Source: a virus
DNA length: 25,637 bases
Direction: 5' to 3' (one strand)
IMG/VR virus record: IMGVR_UViG_3300037558_000322
Location: 1 to 25,637 of that record
Part shown: positions 8,491 through 16,945 of the stretch, piece after piece
Position numbering within the stretch: the stretch's first letter is position 1
How the letters are laid out: each line of letters opens with the position of its first letter
The notes under the pieces: generated by a model
What the model was told of the DNA's origin: nothing
The model's input: the letters and a program-made list of their open reading frames with translations, nothing else
Databases searched by the model: none
Translations under genes and position numbers: made by a program

Positions 8491-9941
8491 TAGTCTTCCC
8501 TCACGAGGAACCAGTTGCAGCCATCACGTCGATCTCTGTTCGGAAATGCGCGATAGTTCACTGCACTGATTGTCACAACTTGTTCTGGAACGACGACTCC
8601 ACCAGGAATGACATAAACACCCTGCATTGCTCCAATGTTGCCGAATTCTCTGTGAACGGCAATAGCTGGATAAAGAGGATAGTCGCCCTGAGCAGTCGGA
8701 TCTTGCTGGTTCAAAAAATGGTTGTCAAAGTCCACATAGTCACCGATGAAAGTGAAAGGCCAGTTACCGCGATCAGTTCCACCAATATGATAAGGCCAAA
8801 CATAGCTGACTGGGAATTCTTTGTAGACGTTCGTCAAACCGGAAGAATTTCTGTTAGAGAGTTCATACCAGTTGTTGTCCCAAAGACGCATCCATGCAGC
8901 ATTATCACCAGGATCACACATACTGGAGAGGCGATTGTCCGTCACGTTGTAAGCGTCAAACTGATAACTCGTAGCAGACATGAAGAGAGGATGCGGAAAG
9001 TTGTCTGGATCAGCGAACGCACCCAGGAAACCGATATAGGCAGACGTATAATCATCAGCGCCATTTTTGACGATCACGATCAAACGTGTGCTGTTCATGT
9101 AAATCCAATATTCTATTGGATTGATGTCAAATATCAGAAGAACATCTTGAGAAGTTCCACCGATTTGATTGTGAAACCCTGGAACGTTTCCATCGTATTC
9201 TGGGCTCAAAGTGAAACGAATGTAATTTGAACTCGAAGACAGATTGGAATGCCCCTGTGCCTGAATATAGATGCGACGGTTTGCATCGTAACCCGGCGCT
9301 TGCCAAATGAAGCGATCATCGCACCATTCAGCATAAGGATCGGTGAAAGAACGAACTGTATCGAAGTCAGAACGAACGTCAAATCCGATACGACGAGCTT
9401 CCGTCCCGCTCGTATGAATGGGATCAATATACCCATCATCGAACTGGAAAATCTTGGTTTCGTTATCAATCCAACCGAGATTATTTGTTCGATACATCGT
9501 AGTCCACGTGAGATCATCATTCGACCATTGGATCATGAAATCACGAGGAGCTTCGTTATCGGTCTGACACTGGATCACAGCTTCACGAACGATCGTTGCA
9601 GAACCAGCGTCCAGTTTGACCCAGAAGATCTGATCATCGATGTCAGCCGAACGGAAATAAGCCGGAGGAGCGCCTGTCACAACGCTACGAGCAGTCCAAG
9701 TTCCTGCGATAGCAGCGCCACCAAGAGTCGTGCGAAACTCAATAGAATTCAATTCACGAAAATCGTTGGCGGTGTCTTCGTTCTCGATCCAGAGCAAACG
9801 CCAATAGCGAGCAGCTTTCGGAGACGCACAGTTCATGTCCGTCTCACCGCGCAGCTTAGTCCAGCCGTTGGCAGTCACAAGAGTATTGATTGCTGCGAGC
9901 AGTTCGCTCGGCGTATTGGCTGTTCCCGTTGCGTTAGGCAT
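8490..9941 (-). CDS. Minor tail protein with discoidin-like (F5/8C) domain
   Basis: The 483-residue chain begins with the LLAAINTLVTANGW module found in several phage tail proteins. Residues about 44-165 look like an F5/8 type C (discoidin) jelly roll: ARYWRLLWIEN, LNSIEFRTTLGG and later DFMIQWSNDDLTWTTMY, the usual core strands of that fold, which commonly binds sugars. A large beta-rich part follows and the C-terminal 80 residues match the paralogous 361-residue neighbour. It is the first gene after the tape measure, separated by only three bases. I infer a surface-exposed tail component that may touch host polysaccharide. The fold call is from motif recognition and binding is not shown. 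Confidence 0.65.
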   Translation of the reverse strand: MPNATGTANTPSELLAAINTLVTANGWTKLRGETDMNCASPKAARYWRLLWIENEDTANDFRELNSIEFRTTLGGAAIAGTWTARSVVTGAPPAYFRSADIDDQIFWVKLDAGSATIVREAVIQCQTDNEAPRDFMIQWSNDDLTWTTMYRTNNLGWIDNETKIFQFDDGYIDPIHTSGTEARRIGFDVRSDFDTVRSFTDPYAEWCDDRFIWQAPGYDANRRIYIQAQGHSNLSSSSNYIRFTLSPEYDGNVPGFHNQIGGTSQDVLLIFDINPIEYWIYMNSTRLIVIVKNGADDYTSAYIGFLGAFADPDNFPHPLFMSATSYQFDAYNVTDNRLSSMCDPGDNAAWMRLWDNNWYELSNRNSSGLTNVYKEFPVSYVWPYHIGGTDRGNWPFTFIGDYVDFDNHFLNQQDPTAQGDYPLYPAIAVHREFGNIGAMQGVYVIPGGVVVPEQVVTISAVNYRAFPNRDRRDGCNWFLVRED

Positions 9942-9944
9942 TTC

Positions 9945-12900
9945 TTACCCCTGGACGATCTGTCGAACAGTGGAGGCGTTCCGCTGGATCATGTTGACCA
10001 CAACTGTTTCACCTTCTGCACCGTCGAATGCGTTAACGATGTCGTTTGGCGAGATGACTGCTGCTACGTTGGTCGTGTTATTGACCGTAGTGCTTCCGCC
10101 TCCGCCGTTCATGTTGTTCCTCTGTGCCGCTTGCTGACCCGGTGTCAGGATATCGACCCGCTCGTCTGGGCGCTTGTTGAACGCTACGACTTGCGAGTCG
10201 GTTGAACCAGGTCCAGTTGGGTTGATACTACCGCCACCAGCAAAGGATGGCAAGATCGAACCGCCCTGACTGAACCCAACAAGACCGCCGCCAGGAATGC
10301 CCAAGAAGCCACCAAGGAACTGGAGCAGAAGGCGCTGGGCTGCGAGTTTCAGAAGCTGAGCAAATAGGTCCTGGAAGAACTGCCGAATATTGAACTGACC
10401 AGTCTTGGCAAATTCGACGATTGCATCAGCAGCCTTGCCAGCCGCACCGACAACGAAGTTACCAAGCGTCTCGCCGAATTGACCAGCAGATTGGATGCTG
10501 GATGCAATGGCAGCGCGGAACCCGCCGCCGAGAGTATTGGCAGCGCGGTCAGCGGCGATCTGTGTCTCACGTAGCTTCGTGTTATACTGTTCGAGTGTGA
10601 TCGCACCTTCTGCGAACAGTTCGTTGAGCGCGGCCTGTGTGAACCTGAGAGTTTCCTGCGGTCCAAGGATCTCCTGGAGAACTTCACCTTGAATACGGCT
10701 GATTTCCAAGAGTTCAGTGGCGCGGGCAACCTGCTCCGCTTCAACAGCGGTCAGCTCGCGCTTGATAGCACGCTCGATGCTGAGAATGTTATTCGTGATC
10801 TCTTTCTGGATACCATACTGGCGTTCCAGTTCGATCTGCTGTTGAAGCTGAGCGAGTTCGGTGGCAAAGTCACGAGAGTTACCAGAGCCAGAACCACTAC
10901 CAGTTCCGCCAGCACTGGGACGATTTGGGTCGATCTCACTATCGGTGATATTACCTTCTTCAAGGCTTGCGATATTCTCACGAGCCCGATCAATGATCGC
11001 TCCACCGATACGTTCGGAAGCATCGATTATAGCTTGACCGGCTTCGCCAGCAAAGTTGCGATTATAGGCGTTGCTGAACTCTTCGGCATAGATTGTGCCA
11101 ACCTCACGAGCAGCACCAGTAACTTCACCACGGAAGCGATCAAGTGTGAGCCTACCATCTTCAATGAAACCGTCGAAGCTGGGTAACTCTGGAAGACCAA
11201 GATCAACGTTTTCAAAGGCAGTTGACATATCTTCGCCAACATTGAGCGCAATTCCTGGGAGAGTATTCAGAAGTCGTTTGATGCCGTTGACAGCATTGGT
11301 GAATGCGGCCAGCAGAACTCGACCAGCTTCTTCAGCAATAGCACGAATTGCACCGGGCAAAGCGTTGAAAGCATCGCCGATGAATTGCACAGCGTCGCGA
11401 CCAAATTGAACAATCTTGTCCATCGCAGAGCTGAAGAATTCAGGAATTTTACGAACACCATCGATGAAGCCATTCACGATGTTTTCAATAACAGTGAGAA
11501 TTCCATTCCTGGCGATATTCATGATATCGATCAAGGCAGCAGGCAGCAGATCCCATGCTCTGATCGTGCCGTTGACAAATCCGACAACAGTGCCGACAAG
11601 GCCGTTGAAGATGTTGAGGAAGATCTGCCCAAGACCGATAAGAACAGTATTCGCCACTTCACCCAAGGTGGTGAACGCTTCGGAGGCGAACGTGATCACT
11701 GGGCCAAGTTGCTCTCGTAGAGCTGAGACAACCCTACCAACCCACTCAGTGACGAGTTGGAAAGCAGCGATCGCAGCATCTTTGAAAGACACTACTCCAT
11801 CTTCAGTAACCTTGAAGCGATCACCTAGCGTGAACACGCCTACAGTCAGCAAGCCGATTGCTGTGATGACAGCGCCAATCGGGTTTGCAGCCATAAGCGC
11901 AAAGAGCCCTCTGAGCGCCCCTAGAGCCAGTCTGATGGCCCCTGCCAGCGTGGGGAAGGTAGCGGTAAGCCGTGCCACAATGCCGCTCTGAGCGGCCTGT
12001 GCTGCGGCCTGTGCTGCCGTTGCTTGTGCTGCCCTACTTTGCGCGGCGGTCAGCGCGGCGGTATTGGCCGCTTGAAGTCTGGTCAATGCGTTTACACGCG
12101 CCTGGGAAGTTGCCAGAGCCTGCTGGGAGGCTACCAGTCGACTGACAGCCGCTTGGTTAGAAATGTAGGAATTGGTCTCCAAATCACGTGCGCCCTTAGA
12201 AGCGAACGTGCTGCGGATTTGCTGAGCCGTTGCTGCATTCTCAGCCAGTTTTGCCCGAGCAGATGCAAGCGTCTGTGCGAGTTCTGCTTGACGAGCAGTA
12301 AGATCTGCCACACGACCAGCACGAGCCGTGGCTTCAACGGTAGCGGTGGCAGCGGCGATACTGCGATAACGAGTGAGAGCAACACCCGCATTCCTCACAG
12401 AGCCGACATAGCTGACGATACCTGCGAGCAGCCTCTGGGTGAATAGCCCAGTGAGAGCAACGGCAACTGCGCCGACAGCAGCGAGCAGAACATCGAAGTT
12501 CTCAGACAACTTGATGATCGCGTTTGCAATCGCTCCAGAAATACCAGTGAAATCGTCGAAGGTGTCGAGGAACTGGAGGAAGTTGGTCTCTGCGATCTGG
12601 AACGCTTGTTCAATCGTAGGCTGTGTCTCAGCAAACAATGCGGAGATATTGCCCTGTGCAGTTTCAATCGCACGGAACACAGTCTCGGCAGTCAGTTTGC
12701 CTTCACGGCCAAGTTCACGCAGCGTGCCACGAGTGACTTCCCCGAACTCGCCAGTCTGGTTCAAGTAATCAACGATGATATCAGCAACGGCAGGAAGCTG
12801 TTCAAGAACAGAACGAAGTTCGTCGCCAGAGAGACGATCGGAGGCGATACCTTGCCCAAGCTGAACGAGCGCAGCGTTGGCTTCTCGTGCGGACGCACCG

Positions 12901-13304
12901 GAGATGATAGCGGCTTGTTGGAGCGTCTCGGTCACATTCAAGATTTGCTGCTGTCCAACCCCGAGGTTTCGGGCCGACAGAGCAATTCGGTTGTAGACAT
13001 CAGCAGTAGCTTGGAAGCCAGTGCGCGATCGCCGAGCCACGTCGAAGAGTTCGGTCTGCACAGCTTCAAGGTTTGCCGTGCTCTCGGTGGTGAGACGGAG
13101 CCTGTTCTCCACGTTGGTCAGTGCGTCTGCATACCTCTGAAGCCCACGGGCGATACCAGCACCGCCAATGACGAACAGTGCTCGCTGAAGCAGAAAGATA
13201 CCACGGGTGGCCCGGTTCGCACTTTCACCAATTTCGTCGATGCGCCGCTTGATAACTCGGGCACCAGACTCTCGGAAGCGGACATTGACGTTCTCTGTGA
13301 CCAT
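9945..13304 (-). CDS. Tape measure protein
   Basis: The 1119-residue protein fixes tail length and probably is ejected with DNA. The N-terminal tape-measure domain is clear at about 50-230 (NVENRLRLTT, FQATADVYNRIALSARNLG, ANAALVQLGQGIASDRLSGDELRSVLEQLP in shorter pieces). Several hydrophobic segments lie in the 255-310 and 440-520 regions (ALGALRGLFALMAANPIGAV), Ala/Gln-rich helical stretches at about 310-450, and a glutamine/glutamate-rich helix at about 860-960. The C-terminus is Gly-rich (GIPGGGLVGFSQGGS, DILTPGQQAAQ) as is usual. With 0.15 nm per residue the tail would be about 165-170 nm. The gene follows the chaperone pair and the gp10-like gene, the standard order. The start has GGGGG nine bases upstream. 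Confidence 0.93.
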   Translation of the reverse strand: MVTENVNVRFRESGARVIKRRIDEIGESANRATRGIFLLQRALFVIGGAGIARGLQRYADALTNVENRLRLTTESTANLEAVQTELFDVARRSRTGFQATADVYNRIALSARNLGVGQQQILNVTETLQQAAIISGASAREANAALVQLGQGIASDRLSGDELRSVLEQLPAVADIIVDYLNQTGEFGEVTRGTLRELGREGKLTAETVFRAIETAQGNISALFAETQPTIEQAFQIAETNFLQFLDTFDDFTGISGAIANAIIKLSENFDVLLAAVGAVAVALTGLFTQRLLAGIVSYVGSVRNAGVALTRYRSIAAATATVEATARAGRVADLTARQAELAQTLASARAKLAENAATAQQIRSTFASKGARDLETNSYISNQAAVSRLVASQQALATSQARVNALTRLQAANTAALTAAQSRAAQATAAQAAAQAAQSGIVARLTATFPTLAGAIRLALGALRGLFALMAANPIGAVITAIGLLTVGVFTLGDRFKVTEDGVVSFKDAAIAAFQLVTEWVGRVVSALREQLGPVITFASEAFTTLGEVANTVLIGLGQIFLNIFNGLVGTVVGFVNGTIRAWDLLPAALIDIMNIARNGILTVIENIVNGFIDGVRKIPEFFSSAMDKIVQFGRDAVQFIGDAFNALPGAIRAIAEEAGRVLLAAFTNAVNGIKRLLNTLPGIALNVGEDMSTAFENVDLGLPELPSFDGFIEDGRLTLDRFRGEVTGAAREVGTIYAEEFSNAYNRNFAGEAGQAIIDASERIGGAIIDRARENIASLEEGNITDSEIDPNRPSAGGTGSGSGSGNSRDFATELAQLQQQIELERQYGIQKEITNNILSIERAIKRELTAVEAEQVARATELLEISRIQGEVLQEILGPQETLRFTQAALNELFAEGAITLEQYNTKLRETQIAADRAANTLGGGFRAAIASSIQSAGQFGETLGNFVVGAAGKAADAIVEFAKTGQFNIRQFFQDLFAQLLKLAAQRLLLQFLGGFLGIPGGGLVGFSQGGSILPSFAGGGSINPTGPGSTDSQVVAFNKRPDERVDILTPGQQAAQRNNMNGGGGSTTVNNTTNVAAVISPNDIVNAFDGAEGETVVVNMIQRNASTVRQIVQG

Positions 13305-13307
13305 TCC

Positions 13308-13760
13308 TCAGAACCCCCGGAACAGACGGAACCCACGGACCTCTGCCCGTGCCTCCGTGACAGAAGCTTCAAGACCGCCAGGAACGACAGCCTTTTGGAT
13401 ATAGTCTACATTATTGCTGATGAAGATACCTGTGGTCAGGCCAACACCGCTGATACCACGCACCGAATTGATGCGGGCGTTGCCAGCAGCGATCGCAGCC
13501 GCAGCATTGGCGCTTTCACCAATTCCTTGACCATCGGCCTTGGAACCTTTGGGATACGGGTTGTATGGATCGATCACAGCACGAGCAGGCGCACCGATAC
13601 CGACACGCCAGTTGGAGCGAGCCTTACCAGTGTCAGCTTTCGTATTGAGAACGAGGGAGCGCAGAGTTCGTTTCGCCATGCGCCGAACAAGCTCAGACGC
13701 CGAGTTCTCGAACTGCCTGCCACGGCGGCGGATATTTTTCGAGAACTGGAGCGTCGGCAT
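13308..13760 (-). CDS. HK97-gp10-like tail completion/minor tail protein
   Basis: The 150-residue basic protein has a helical N-terminus (SASELVRRMAKRTLRSLV) followed by KADTGKARSNWRVGIG, which is the signature stretch of HK97-gp10-like proteins, and a C-terminal strand FISNNVDYIQKAVVPGG. That family usually sits among the neck genes between connector and tail terminator. Here it lies after the chaperones and before the tape measure. Its start overlaps the T-frame stop (TAATG). Either the gene moved in this lineage or this copy acts at the tail tip side; I cannot decide from sequence. Confidence 0.7.
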   Translation of the reverse strand: MPTLQFSKNIRRRGRQFENSASELVRRMAKRTLRSLVLNTKADTGKARSNWRVGIGAPARAVIDPYNPYPKGSKADGQGIGESANAAAAIAAGNARINSVRGISGVGLTTGIFISNNVDYIQKAVVPGGLEASVTEARAEVRGFRLFRGF

Positions 13761-14089
13761 TACTTGTTCTTCTTTTGCATGTGCTTGATATAAGCTCTGT
13801 CCATTTCAGCGACGTGATGGTGCATCGCCGCCCGTTGATCATCATCTAACTCCATGAAATCGCTATATTGCTCAATAGCGAGCCACGGAATTGGACCTAT
13901 TCCAAACCCGCCGAGTGACCGTGACGAAGTAAGGTCCAGGAACCCGATGTAGTATAGCTCCAGCCCCGGCAAAATGCTAGGGGCATTTTCAATCCGATCG
14001 GGTAGAGGCAGGCCGCTCCTAACGGCCTGCTTGATGATCTGCTCCTCGATGTGTCCTTGCTCCATCTGGTATTCAAGGACAGCTACGAG
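13760..14089 (-). CDS. T segment of tail assembly chaperone GT (frameshift extension)
   Basis: The T frame is open from the slippery site at 14089 to a stop at 13760, adding 109 residues (LVAVLEYQMEQGH and onward) to the first 142 residues of G, for a fusion of about 251 residues. An internal ATG at 14065 could start a free 101-residue product, but I see no good ribosome site and the known biology of this gene pair favours fusion. The chain has the typical short helical pattern of tail chaperone T domains: LPGLELYYIGFLDL, IPWLAIEQYSDFMEL and DQRAAMHHHVAEMDRAYIKH. In lambda the T part recruits tail tube subunits to the tape measure. The stop overlaps the next gene by TAATG. Confidence 0.85.
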   Translation of the reverse strand, partial: LVAVLEYQMEQGHIEEQIIKQAVRSGLPLPDRIENAPSILPGLELYYIGFLDLTSSRSLGGFGIGPIPWLAIEQYSDFMELDDDQRAAMHHHVAEMDRAYIKHMQKKNK

Positions 14090-14514
14090 TTTCCCGCTTC
14101 TTCCTCGAGTTCAGCCTTGCGGAAGTTGGCAATGGAGTTCGCCTGTTCCTGAATGTCGATGAACAGGTTGGGCAGGTCCATGAACGCCTGACGAACAGTC
14201 TCATAGTTCATCGGAGCGATCTTGCCATCGCGCTGCTCGATACCCTTCTTCATCTTGCCGTCTTCCATGGTCTCCCAATCGAGAACGATGGTCTTGGCGT
14301 AGATGTCGGACATAATCGCGATGGAACGCTCGTTGGACAACGCTCCGGCCTGCATCGCCTTGCGAACAGGCTTGAGCGCCTTCTCGGCGTATTTCACGTA
14401 TTTCTTGTTGCCCTGACCAGCAGATGCGATCTTCACGCGGAAGTCGCCATAGTCGAGCCAGATGCCGGAAGTTTCGAGATCTTCGTCAGTCTCGAAGACG
14501 TCATACATACCCAT
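14083..14514 (-). CDS. Tail assembly chaperone G
   Basis: The 143-residue soluble, charged protein sits between tail tube and tape measure genes, the position of lambda G. It has a short beta opening (IWLDYGDFRVKIASAG), then helices (KYVKYAEKALKPVRKAMQAG, YAKTIVLDWETM, YETVRQAFMDLPNLFIDI) and an acidic C-terminal helix (FRKAELEEEAGNS) that overlaps the slippery site. These proteins coat the tape measure and are not kept in the virion. It would be made in excess over the GT fusion. A TGGAG ribosome site lies upstream of the ATG, and the start follows the tail tube gene's 3' hairpin. Confidence 0.88.
   Translation of the reverse strand: MGMYDVFETDEDLETSGIWLDYGDFRVKIASAGQGNKKYVKYAEKALKPVRKAMQAGALSNERSIAIMSDIYAKTIVLDWETMEDGKMKKGIEQRDGKIAPMNYETVRQAFMDLPNLFIDIQEQANSIANFRKAELEEEAGNS
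14089..14095 (-). promoter_or_regulatory. Programmed -1 frameshift site GGGAAAC
   Basis: The minus strand reads G GGA AAC TCG TAG in the G frame, a perfect X XXY YYZ heptamer placed one codon before the G stop. After a -1 slip reading continues CTC GTA GCT into the T frame with no stop until 13760. Lambda uses GGGAAAG at the same place in its G-T pair. No long stem-loop is needed in lambda and I see none here. Confidence 0.9.
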
Positions 14515-14546
14515 GTGTTTCTCCAGTTCTTCAGTATGGGGCGGCG

Positions 14547-14568
14547 GACCGCTGCTTACGCAGCGGTC
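14547..14568 (-). terminator. Stop-codon hairpin at the 3' end of the tail tube gene
   Basis: A perfect 9-bp stem (GACCGCTGC with GCAGCGGTC) closes a four-base loop that reads GTAA on the minus strand, a GNRA-type tetraloop, and contains the TAA stop of the tail tube gene. No U-run follows, so it is not a classic intrinsic terminator. It may protect the upstream mRNA from 3' exonucleases or cause partial termination. Confidence 0.7.
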
Positions 14569-16115
14569 GGCACATAGTCAAAGTAAGTGATCAGGGCCGT
14601 GTGGTCCAGATCAGTCGAGACGTCCTGGCCGGAGGCCGCGTCAGTGGAGAGCGGCAGCGTGATGGGCTGGTCCACTTCCACGTTGAGACGTCCATCGCCC
14701 AAGGAGATCAGCGGCAAGTCCATGATGAGTGCCGTGTTGTCCTTGACGAACGAGATGTCCAGCGTCACGTCGGCGTTGGTCCGAACGGCCTGCGTCGCAG
14801 CCACGCTGGAGAAATACGCCGTGAGTTCGCCGGAGACTTCGAACGTGCCTGCGGTCACATCGAATGCACCAAGAACACCGACCGCCTTGTTGGGCGTGAC
14901 GTTGTTGTTGATGTTGATCGTTGCTTCCGTGACATACGCGAAGAGCGCCGTGGGTGCCTCGTCAACGTCCGAGACGGTCGCCAGCCGGATACGGCCGATG
15001 TCGCTCGAAGTGTTGTATTCGGAGGCAGCGGCAGGCTCGATCACACCAGTCTGCTTGGGACCAGTTGCACCGTCGCGCTGTTCGTTGTCAGTTGCCACGA
15101 AAGTGATGTCCACAGAGGCCAGATCAGCCTGCGGAATGTTGAACGCCACTTCGTTGGGAACAGCACCTTTCAGCACTTCAGACTGGATCTGTGCCGGGGC
15201 AGCATCGTCAGGAGCGCCAAGCGTCCGCTCGATGTTGTAAGTCCTGCGCTTGATGAGAGCACCAGTCTCGTTGCGAAGCACATCGCCGTAGAAGAGACGG
15301 ATGGTCTTGCCAGCGACACCAGCATCGGCCACCATTGCGGCATCAGACTTGTCGAACGTGATACCGTCGGTCGCAACCGCACGGATACGCTTGAAGCCGT
15401 TGTTCTCAGCATCGCCGAAAGTGTTGGCTGCGACATCGCCGCCGAGGTAGACCCACTGACCGGGGACGAGGCCCAAGGTGGTGAAGTCTGCCAGACCACC
15501 ATTCGAAGTCAGGCGAGGCAGGTTGCCAGTGACATCGATCACAGCATCTGCATCACCGAACTCGTAGCCAACCACCTTGAGGACCGCATTGGCCGGAGGC
15601 GTTTCATCAACGAGCTGACCATCAGCAACTTCCACCGAAGTGGAGGGAGTGATCGCAGTGACACGGTTGACAGCGTTGTTCGCTGCGTTGGCGAAGTTCT
15701 TGCCCATCACGAGGTTGCCGACGATGTAACCGCTGGTGTCAGCGATTTCATATTCGTCAGGGTTCGCGAGGTCCACGTCGACGAGCGTGACAGTTTCTTC
15801 TGCCTGCGCACGCAGATCGGCGAAGAACACGCCCTGCATGAGATCGGTCAGGTTCTCGTAAGTCAGGTTGTGGTTGAAACCACCAGACGCATTGAGGTCA
15901 GTGGTCACACCCTTGCGGCGCTGACGAGAGGGGTTGATGGGATTGGGTGCCACAGTGACGATTTCACCGCCGAAATCGTTGTAGCTGTTCGGATTGAGGC
16001 GCTTCCATACCGGAGAACCTCCAAGACCCCCTTCACCGGGCAGAAGGCCGAGGCTGGCTTCTTCCGCATACGCGAGGCCGGTGATATTGGAGTCGATCTT
16101 TGGGACCTGTGCCAT
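14556..16115 (-). CDS. Major tail (tube) protein
   Basis: The protein resembles the tail tube proteins of siphoviruses with a GTA-like architecture: an N-terminal arm (IDSNITGLAYAEEASLG), a loop with NDFGGEIVTVAPNPINPSRQRRKG, a helix ENLTDLMQGVFF, and C-terminal strands TFEVSGELTAYFSS and NADVTLDISFVKDNTALIMDLP. At 519 residues it is about twice the length of a simple tube protein. The extra middle portion (about 190-290: PGQWVYLGGD, FKRIRAVATDGITFDKS) looks like an inserted beta domain that would be exposed on the tube. An AAAGGAGG ribosome site lies just upstream, fitting high expression. A hairpin surrounds its stop codon. It directly precedes chaperone G. Confidence 0.9.
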   Translation of the reverse strand: MAQVPKIDSNITGLAYAEEASLGLLPGEGGLGGSPVWKRLNPNSYNDFGGEIVTVAPNPINPSRQRRKGVTTDLNASGGFNHNLTYENLTDLMQGVFFADLRAQAEETVTLVDVDLANPDEYEIADTSGYIVGNLVMGKNFANAANNAVNRVTAITPSTSVEVADGQLVDETPPANAVLKVVGYEFGDADAVIDVTGNLPRLTSNGGLADFTTLGLVPGQWVYLGGDVAANTFGDAENNGFKRIRAVATDGITFDKSDAAMVADAGVAGKTIRLFYGDVLRNETGALIKRRTYNIERTLGAPDDAAPAQIQSEVLKGAVPNEVAFNIPQADLASVDITFVATDNEQRDGATGPKQTGVIEPAAASEYNTSSDIGRIRLATVSDVDEAPTALFAYVTEATININNNVTPNKAVGVLGAFDVTAGTFEVSGELTAYFSSVAATQAVRTNADVTLDISFVKDNTALIMDLPLISLGDGRLNVEVDQPITLPLSTDAASGQDVSTDLDHTALITYFDYVPTAA

Positions 16116-16127
16116 TCCTGGCCTCCT

Positions 16128-16544
16128 TTACTTCGTTTCGTAGTATTCGAAATCAACGACCACGTTGGTCTGGAAGAAAGTGCCTTCCCGGCCTAGCTCG
16201 TTGATGCGAACGTTGCGGAACCAAACTCCATTCGGTGACGATACGCCCTCATAGGCGTCTGCCACGACTTTAGCCAAGTTATAGCCCTCTGACAAGCCAG
16301 AACTTGCTGGAGTGTTGATGGTGACGACAACTGCACCAAGGCGCAGAAACTGCCGATTACCAATCCCGCCGAGTGTATCTTGCTGCCCTGCCGCATGACG
16401 GACAACGACTGTCGCCCACGGCGACATGTCAGTCTCACGATCATCACGCACGCCTTCCCAGAACATCTTGTGACCAGTGGTGTCCCACGCAGTCTTGAGA
16501 AGTGTGAGGATATCGTCATTCGCTTGCTTGTATGTGAGGCTCAT
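16128..16544 (-). CDS. Tail terminator protein
   Basis: The 138-residue alpha/beta protein begins with a helix (YKQANDDILTLLKTAWDTTG), followed by strands (WATVVVRHAAGQQDTLG, RLGAVVVTINTP) and a C-terminal strand FFQTNVVVDFEYYETK. This pattern and its position between the head-closure protein and the tail tube gene match the terminator (lambda gpU-like) proteins that cap the tube and join it to the head. The start overlaps the upstream stop by ATGA, and an AGGAGG for the tail tube gene overlaps its own end. Confidence 0.75.
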   Translation of the reverse strand: MSLTYKQANDDILTLLKTAWDTTGHKMFWEGVRDDRETDMSPWATVVVRHAAGQQDTLGGIGNRQFLRLGAVVVTINTPASSGLSEGYNLAKVVADAYEGVSSPNGVWFRNVRINELGREGTFFQTNVVVDFEYYETK

Positions 16545-16945
16545 CGGCGAACTCCTATGAACCCGAGCAAGGTAGTGTTCGCGGGCTTGAGAGCCTGCGT
16601 TGCTTCAACTTGAAAGTCTACACCACCATCACGAACGATACTGTAGTCTTCAAGGTTTGCTTCACCTTGAAATACAATATACACGAGTTCGGAATAGGTG
16701 ACGAGACCTTGGAACTCGTTAGCATCACCTAGAGCAGATAGCCCAAAGATACGCACAGCATTCGGCAGGAGTTGAACCCCTGGAACGTCCAGCGTAGTCT
16801 CGTTCAACGAGATATCAGCCGGACCATTCCAAGGTTGGGCAGGGTTGGCAGGATTGCGATCACGTGCGACAAGCGTTATCGTCCGGCCAGCATTAGTGAC
16901 CAGACGTTCAGCAGTGAGAGCGAGCTTTGCATAGTCGATCGCCAT
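16541..16945 (-). CDS. Putative head-closure (stopper) protein
   Basis: The 134-residue, beta-rich protein begins with a short helix (YAKLALTAERLVTNAG) and continues with RTITLVARDRNPANP, VRIFGLSALG and ELVYIVFQGE. Its place between the connector adaptor and the tail terminator is where stopper/closure proteins lie, and the size fits that group. I see no unique motif, so the call rests on gene order and fold-like pattern. The start overlaps the upstream stop by TAATG and the end overlaps the terminator start by ATGA. Confidence 0.6.
   Translation of the reverse strand: MAIDYAKLALTAERLVTNAGRTITLVARDRNPANPAQPWNGPADISLNETTLDVPGVQLLPNAVRIFGLSALGDANEFQGLVTYSELVYIVFQGEANLEDYSIVRDGGVDFQVEATQALKPANTTLLGFIGVRR

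Noticed and set aside
12606-13793. Plus-strand ORF of 395 codons opposite the tape measure start
   Set aside because: Crosses three well-supported minus-strand genes and has no recognisable domain.
14424-16196. Long plus-strand ORF of 590 codons opposite the tail tube and chaperone genes
   Set aside because: Shadow of strongly supported minus-strand genes; the product is rich in Arg, His and Val without any domain, has no family pattern and spans two unrelated genes.
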